From Clytia hemisphaerica (taxonomy: Eukaryota > Cnidaria > Hydrozoa > Leptothecata > Clytiidae), in assembly GCA_902728285.1 (NCBI GenBank), contig CACVBU010000982.1:314671-378670 (forward strand): DNA of 64,000 nucleotides, given 5' to 3'. Positions 57,966-64,000 of this stretch are shown piece by piece (the stretch's first letter is position 1; every line of letters begins with the position of its first letter). The notes under the pieces were generated by a model. That model did no database searches. It was given only the letters and a program-made list of their open reading frames with translations, and had not been told where the DNA came from. The translations under genes were made by a program, and so were the position numbers.

Positions 57966-58129
57966 TTCTTGATATGCGTAAGTCAATTCTCTAGCGGAAA
58001 CACCCTAAAAAAGCCGGGATTTGATCTCTCTCTGTTACTAAAAATAGATGCACGGAGGTCAAAAACCAGCTTTTTGGGTGCTTCCGATTAAAAAATATGA
58101 CGTCATCTTGACTTACGCATATCAAGAAT
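57966..58129. mobile_element. TTCTTGATATGCGTAAGTCA inverted-repeat MITE
   Basis: 164 bp with perfect arms TTCTTGATATGCGTAAGTCA / TGACTTACGCATATCAAGAA. Inner CGGAAACACCC / GGGTGCTTCCG also pairs. It lies downstream of the GPCR gene. Confidence 0.75.
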
Positions 58130-58549
58130 TCAAAATCAATCGTACTTCTCCAGTAGATTTAGAATTTAACAGGCAACAAACTTTGACCGTTTTCTGTTGT
58201 CTCCGTTAGAGATTTCGATGAAGTATTTTGTATATATTGTATTGAAGTTCATTTTGTAGTTAATATTTCAATGATTTACAGAAAGATTTAATCCCAAATT
58301 AACATCAGAATAGAGCTTTAAGATCGTAAGGAACGCTAACCTAGAAACAAGGAAAAAATACCAATATCCTTCCCAGAGCCACTTGCACCACTTATTGATT
58401 TAACTAATGGACGTTGGTGCAATCGAACCCTTCGTGAACGCTATTGGTATCATCTAAGGGAGTGGGTTCAAGTTTGAAAAAAAACATTTACACCTATTCC
58501 TAAACTCATAAGAATAGAATTCTACATTTCCATAATTTTGGCCTGCCTC

Positions 58550-59634
58550 TTAGGGCTATTTCAGAAAAATTGTGTGCCCTCTATGTTAAGAAGATCTTTT
58601 TCGGGAAAGGTGACACCCTGGGTTTTTTTCTCAAATTTTTAAAAAACCCTGCATTTTTTCCCTATTTTTACTGACCACTATGTATTTTTGACCTGAATTT
58701 TGTTCACATTTTACTGACAACTCTGGAATTTTTTATTCTGAAAAACTAGACCATCCTAGATTTTTTCATTCTTAAAAACCGGACTACCCTGGATTTCGCA
58801 GCGCTGTGGAATATAACAACGCAAAAAATGCGACATTTTGCAACGTTGCAGATACATGTAATTTCCCGAACTGAATGTAATTGCACACAATCGAATAATT
58901 GTGTTTGACAATCGAATCGCAATTTCATTTGATTGTGTTCAATTGTTGATTCGGCGTTTGATTCATTCGCGCGATTTGCACCGTCTGGAAACAACTATTC
59001 TATCCTGCCATGCCTTAGGTGGCTATCTTCCATTCAGTTTAAACGCTTGGCGAGTTCCTGTATGTAGCAGCAGTTAGAAAAATAATTACAATAAAAACTT
59101 TCAGAAACTGGTTTTTCTTTACTGGTTTCTCTTGGTTGGTTCCTTAACGCTTTCCCTAACTGAGTATATAGCTGTAATCTAAATTCAATGTCTTGTTTTT
59201 ACTTTAATTACTGTTATCATTAATATTTGGATGATCATACCTTCAGAATAACTGTTGTTGTCTTCGTTCTTCTGAATTTCAACTTAACATCGTTTCACGC
59301 ATTGCCCCAGCAATTCAGATACTGAAGGTGTATGTATATGTATCGTACACCTTTTGACGCGGTGTTACGATATCTATCAGATACTCATTGCATAAAAAGG
59401 TGCACCGATTTTTTCCCTTCTGAAATACCAGACCACCCTGGATTTTCCTCCTCGACATTTGATAACCACCCTGGATTTTCCTCCTCAAAATATGGTAACC
59501 ACCTGGATCTTTCTCCTAAACATATGGTAAACACCCTGGATTTTTACACTCAAAAAAACCGAACCACCCTGGATTTTTTACTTTCCATACCACCCTGGGC
59601 GTCATACCTCCTTAACATAGGGGGTACACAATAT
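58550..59634. mobile_element. GGGCTATTCCAGAAA-family element with CCACCCTGGATTTT words
   Basis: Left GGGCTATTTCAGAAAAATTG then TGTGCCCTCTATGTTAAG. The right arm is the complement of that (CTCCTTAACATAGGGGGTAC then ACAAT). The right part repeats ACCACCCTGGATTTTCCTCC or variants at least six times, and the left arm has TACCCTGGATTTC and similar. Unrelated DNA (58800-59390) sits between. Confidence 0.6.
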
Positions 59635-60614
59635 GACCCCCTCATCGGCAGTACTCTGAACTTTTTCAACTTATCATCTTTCCACCATTTTTAAATGAAA
59701 TATTTCTTTGACCAACACTGTACTAAGTACTACTTACTAGAAATAAATTTCTTCCCATACGCACGCGCGCTTATAAAATAACGCGAGGGGTAGTTTAGAC
59801 TGTTATATCAAGATTACGGGATCTGGAGTGCGGGCTGATATTACTTTCCTTTTCATCTGTGGTTTCATTTTCGATGTCAAGTCAATATCTTAGCAATGGG
59901 GTGCTTGCTATTGTTACACTATTTTTGCAAAAAAATCAAAACATTTTCCAAATCCCCCATTTCGTAAAAGGACTGGGGATGACAACAAAGTTGCATGATT
60001 GTGTTTATGAATAGGGCGCCGTATCAGTTTTTGACTTTCTGGCGCACAACAAGATTCTTGTTGTAAAATTTTCCGCGGGAGGACTATTTTCCTCAGATGT
60101 ATAAGGTTTACCGTGCACGTAAGAAAATTATGAACAGCTGTTATCAGGTTATAAACATGTTGCTGATACAGTCTACTAGACATTAATATTGTAATATTTG
60201 CTCTTCATTTTTGATTCTTTCTACAGTGATTAGATAGACACACGCGCAGAAAAATTGTTATACTTGATCGTCAGAGGTTGATATTCTCTTTGAAAACTCG
60301 ACCTCTGACACTCAGAGTACCCATTTCGATTAAAACAAAATAAGTGAACTTTTTCATGTTTCCCCTTTTTTGCACCAAATCATAAATTTTAATTATATTC
60401 GAGGAGTTTTTGCGGAACTTCTCACATCAAATTCCCGCTTTCTTCAAAGAATTGAAGATGAGAAAAAGCCTACACCTTAAAATCACGGATTGAAACAAAA
60501 TAATAAAAGAGATGTTCTGTAGGTTGACATTTTTATAGCCCCCCGGCCATCGGCCGCAAAAAGAAGGGTAGTGTGAAATGCGGCAATTTCATTGGTGAAA
60601 ATTTGATAAACAGT

Positions 60615-60800
60615 AGCGAGTTTATGTATTTGCACTTTTGAGAACGGTAAAGTTGAAGCCATTTGGAATAACCCGCACCCAAATTGAAGAAGGTAAAAGT
60701 GCTGATTTACCGTCGTCATCAGTTGGTCAGGATCTAGGTGGTTAAATTAGAACTTTGCAACCTCCATTGCAGGAAAACACACATACATAAACACGGTAGT
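60615..60800. mobile_element. AGCGAGTTTATGTAT inverted-repeat MITE, copy 2
   Basis: AGCGAGTTTATGTATTTGCA on the left, ACACACATACATAAACACGG on the right. The interior shared with copy 1 includes GGTAAAAGTGCTGATTTACC. Nothing else is identifiable between 59640 and 62680. Confidence 0.65.
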
Positions 60801-62689
60801 CTGCGAAGGAGCGCTGTAAAGGAACCACTTTCGCCTTTGTTGCAGAATTCGATATAAACTTCACAGCTCAATGTCTCGTCTCAAATTGTCAGCATTGTAA
60901 TATCGTAAAGTTAAAGATAAAAGAGATAAAACTAGCCTAGTTTCTAATCATGATATAGGAGTTCAGTCTAGGCTGAGGGAGGGGGTGCTTTTTTTTCTTC
61001 GACCTATATACTATGTTATAAAACTTTCCAGTAAAATTACAATTGACACAATACTAGTTAAATTTATACAGAGGATGCAGTTTCTCACATGGATTTCATG
61101 GAATTCTGTTAATAATCGAATAAAATAGGATTAATAAAATACTTTACTAATCTTTAAAATGAGGTACATACATGTGGCATTTTTAAATCTGATTTGCGGC
61201 AGAGATTAGCCGTTGTTCAAAGTTCAATGCAGATATAAATTTTTTGTGATGGCATATTTTTGTCCAAACATGATATAACATTAAATTAGTTCTACGTTTG
61301 CACACACAGATCGGATCAACTCAAGGTCACCGAACTCTTTTTGACCCTCGGAAGATTCGATTGCTTTATTCATTAAAAGCGTGTTCTTTTTATCAAAGAA
61401 CATCACGATTTGGGGGGTTTCGAATTACGATATATATGTTTTAGTGAAATGTAAGAAAACCACCGAAGGTTTCATTTATACCTACGTCAAAGTTTTAAAA
61501 TTAGTGGTGTTTTTTCCATACCCGGTATTACCGAAAAACTAAATTAGGAAATATTCAATTTTTGGGCGACCCCGTAAATGATACTACTCTGCATTGAAAG
61601 AAACTGTTCGATTCGGACTTGAAAATACTTTTTACTCCAATTTAGAAAACAGTTGATTTCTGAAGCTGAAACGTTGATTTATTTCCCTTCAGGGTCAGTT
61701 ATATCATGCGGGCTGATAGTGAAAGTTGCAATCTAAAAAACGCTTTAATTAAAAAGAAAGCAGTTTCCTTGGCAACCCGTGTGTCAAGTATCCGCTCAAG
61801 CTTTATATGAAATGCAAACTTTGTTTAAAATTTATCTCTGCAATATTTACCTCCCTAATGTTTTGCGAGTAAATAAGAAAATTATATTGAAAGAAAAAAT
61901 TTATCGAGTGAACCTTTCACTATTTTGCAGCATTTACTTTAATAATCCGAAAACTTAACTATAAGACCACCCGACCTATAAGCTCCTTCTGAATGACTTA
62001 GAAGCACTCTTTTTGACCACCTCAGCCCTATCAAAATCGGAATTATACTATTGCTGGATTCAACTTCTCTAAAAATTCATGACTAACGTGCAAAAGCCTC
62101 TCACCTTTCCGACCGACCTTCATTCTTTGATAATGTAAAGGCAAGAGACATGGCTATAAATGGATGAAACGACCTACCTAAATTTCTACCAATCGGGGTA
62201 ACATTTATAGGGCTTTGTACGCTTATGTGTTCAGTTTATCAAAAAACAATACTATTTTCTCTCCCTCGCAATTTTCATTTAAAGAAGATTAGCTTCCAGA
62301 GCTGAAATTAACTTTAATGACCCAGTTAACTGGTCGATTTTGGTTCGGAATTTTACGGCCAATTCAATTGTGACTTTCACGTCTTAAATACGATCTTATA
62401 GTTTTACCACTTCAGATACTCGAGTATCGAGTCAATCTTCGGGATGTGTAATTTTCGAAAGTATTATACACGTATGTACACGAGTTCCATGAGTAATTAG
62501 GTAAAAAGACGTACAGGACTGTGCCGATAGAGAACGTACTTTCCCATCTTAGCAAGTCCAAGGTTCTCAAACTAATAATGATTTAGATAGTATAACGTTT
62601 TTCTGTGACCGTCTCCGATGAGTCTTTCCGACCGACTGACTAGTAAAAATTATACAAGGGGATCAGGTCCGGTTATCGTGGTCGCTGGT

Positions 62690-63165
62690 TGGATTCTTTA
62701 ACAGTGAACAGAACTGTTAAAGAATCCGCCCCCAGCGTATTTTACTGACCAAAAACTGTTAAGAATCCGCCCCCCTTCAGTTAAAGAATCCACCCCTACT
62801 GTTTAAGAATCCACCCCTCTTCAGTTTAACAATCTGCCCCTCTTCAGTTTAACAATCCGCCCCTCTTCAGTTTAACAATCCACCCCTACTGTTAAAGAAT
62901 CCGCCCCTTTTCAGTTTAAGAATCCGCCCCTTTTCAGTTTAAGAATCCGCCCCCCTTCAGTTTAACATTCAACCCCTCTTCAGTTTAACAATCCACCCCT
63001 TTTCAGTTTAACAATCCACCCCTCTTCAGTTTAACAATCTGCCCCTCTTCAGTTTAACAATCCGCCCCTCTTCAGTTTAATAATCCGCCTCTACTGTTTA
63101 AGAATCCGCCCCTTCTTCAGTTAAATAATCCGCTCCTTTTCAGTTTAACAATTCACCTCTCTGTT
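62690..63165. repeat. Short-word array: TTCAGTTTAACAATCCGCCC
   Basis: About 18 units of 22-26 bp with alternating AGTTTAACAATCC and TTTAAGAATCCGCCCC forms. It starts next to a hairpin (GATTCTTTAACAGT / ACTGTTAAAGAATC) at 62692-62725. The remaining 63170-64000 shows no gene. Confidence 0.8.
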
Positions 63166-64000
63166 TAAGAGCCTACCCCCCCACCCCACCCACCATCCAC
63201 ACTTTTCTCTCAAAATTGTATTATCAAAAATGACTATGACTTTTTTTGAACACAAACGCTTTCGTAACTGATAACCCGGGTAATAGATGATACTATGAAC
63301 AAAGCCATCTAAGGTGCTACTGGAAGACACATAGGGGAAACTTAAGTTTACAAGATTAGATACCAGTTTCCTTTTTTTAACCCTTTCCGGACGCACGGGC
63401 CATTGGGGGCCAATTTTGGAACTAAATTTCAAATTGCCATACCTCGCAAAAACTAAGGATTTGGTTCAGCTAAATTTTAAACAAAATAAGATGGCTTTTG
63501 GAGCAGTTCCCACAAAAACGATTTATTTTCCAAAGTTTTGTATTTGAGTAGGCTAGCATCATATGTAAAAGATGGCTAAAGTATATTTTATTATTTTATT
63601 TTGAAAAAATTTCAAGGCTTAGAACTGGAACTTTTGTCCATAAGAATCACTATTTATGAGCATAAACGAACGTTTCTAAACTAATCAAATCATTTACTGT
63701 TTTGATTGGACAATGTGTTTTTGGTCATGAAATTGAATTTCAAGAAGTCTCTGAGTTTCGGTTTGGGATCATTGGGTCACTTGAGTGTTTTCAAAGAAAG
63801 TAACCTAATTTGATCTTTTTCATAAGCAAATTATAAAAAAAAACAGTTTTTCGATTCAGATTAGTTTGATATGCTTGACATTTTACTTATGTGGAATTGT
63901 GAAATGTTTGATAATGACTAACCCAATTTTTTAACTATAATTTATAAGAAACACTATTCATAAGCATAGATCAAGTTCTTAACCCGTGATTGCCAGGGCC

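Noticed and set aside
63360..64000. TTAACCC-type transposon ends
   Set aside because: TTTAACCCTTTCCGG near 63378 and TTAACCCGTGATTGCC at the window end look alike, but they are direct rather than inverted and the window stops there.

Overview
The window is AT-rich, intron-rich animal nuclear DNA. Genes are split by GT-AG introns, the protein families are metazoan (a MENTAL+START lipid-transfer protein, a mucin-type O-glycosylation enzyme, peritrophin-type chitin-binding proteins, class A GPCRs), and introns and spacers are packed with short inverted-repeat transposons, tRNA-derived SINEs and a satellite. I cannot fix the species. An invertebrate such as a cnidarian or another aquatic animal fits, but nothing in the sequence proves it.

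Layout. 1-6026 (+): the 3' part of a STARD3-type gene, twelve exons, with the 5' end outside the window. 8270-22956 (+): a polypeptide GalNAc-transferase gene with two different first exons (8270-8814 and 12918-13264), either of which splices in frame into the same eight downstream exons. 22957-30690: no confident gene; nested inverted-repeat elements and duplicated blocks. 30697-42864: three close paralogs of a secreted protein with one CBM14-like chitin-binding module and an unrecognised C-terminal domain, two on + and one on -, each with the same TATA promoter and four-exon structure. 45507-46652 (+): a GPCR pseudogene with a frameshift and a 124-bp transposon insertion. 49880-52898: a satellite of 64-bp units, about 47 copies. 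56000-57112 (+): an intact single-exon GPCR related to the pseudogene. 57113-64000: no gene recognised; repeats only.

The genes do not form one pathway. STARD3 would act at endosome-ER contacts, the GalNAc-transferase in the Golgi, the chitin-binding proteins outside the cell, and the GPCR at the plasma membrane. The three chitin-binding genes are a recent local family, and the two GPCRs are another.

The most unusual content is the repeat fraction. Many inverted-repeat elements are built from a short 'word' reiterated many times between their ends. In one TA-flanked family, three copies share the outer terminus, but the inner word differs between copies (AAGAAC, AAGGAAC, AAGAAAC) and the change appears in the terminus and the internal repeats together. 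A TTAA-flanked element carries a 66-codon ORF that stays open in both copies. Several insertions can be dated by empty sites, target duplications or nesting.
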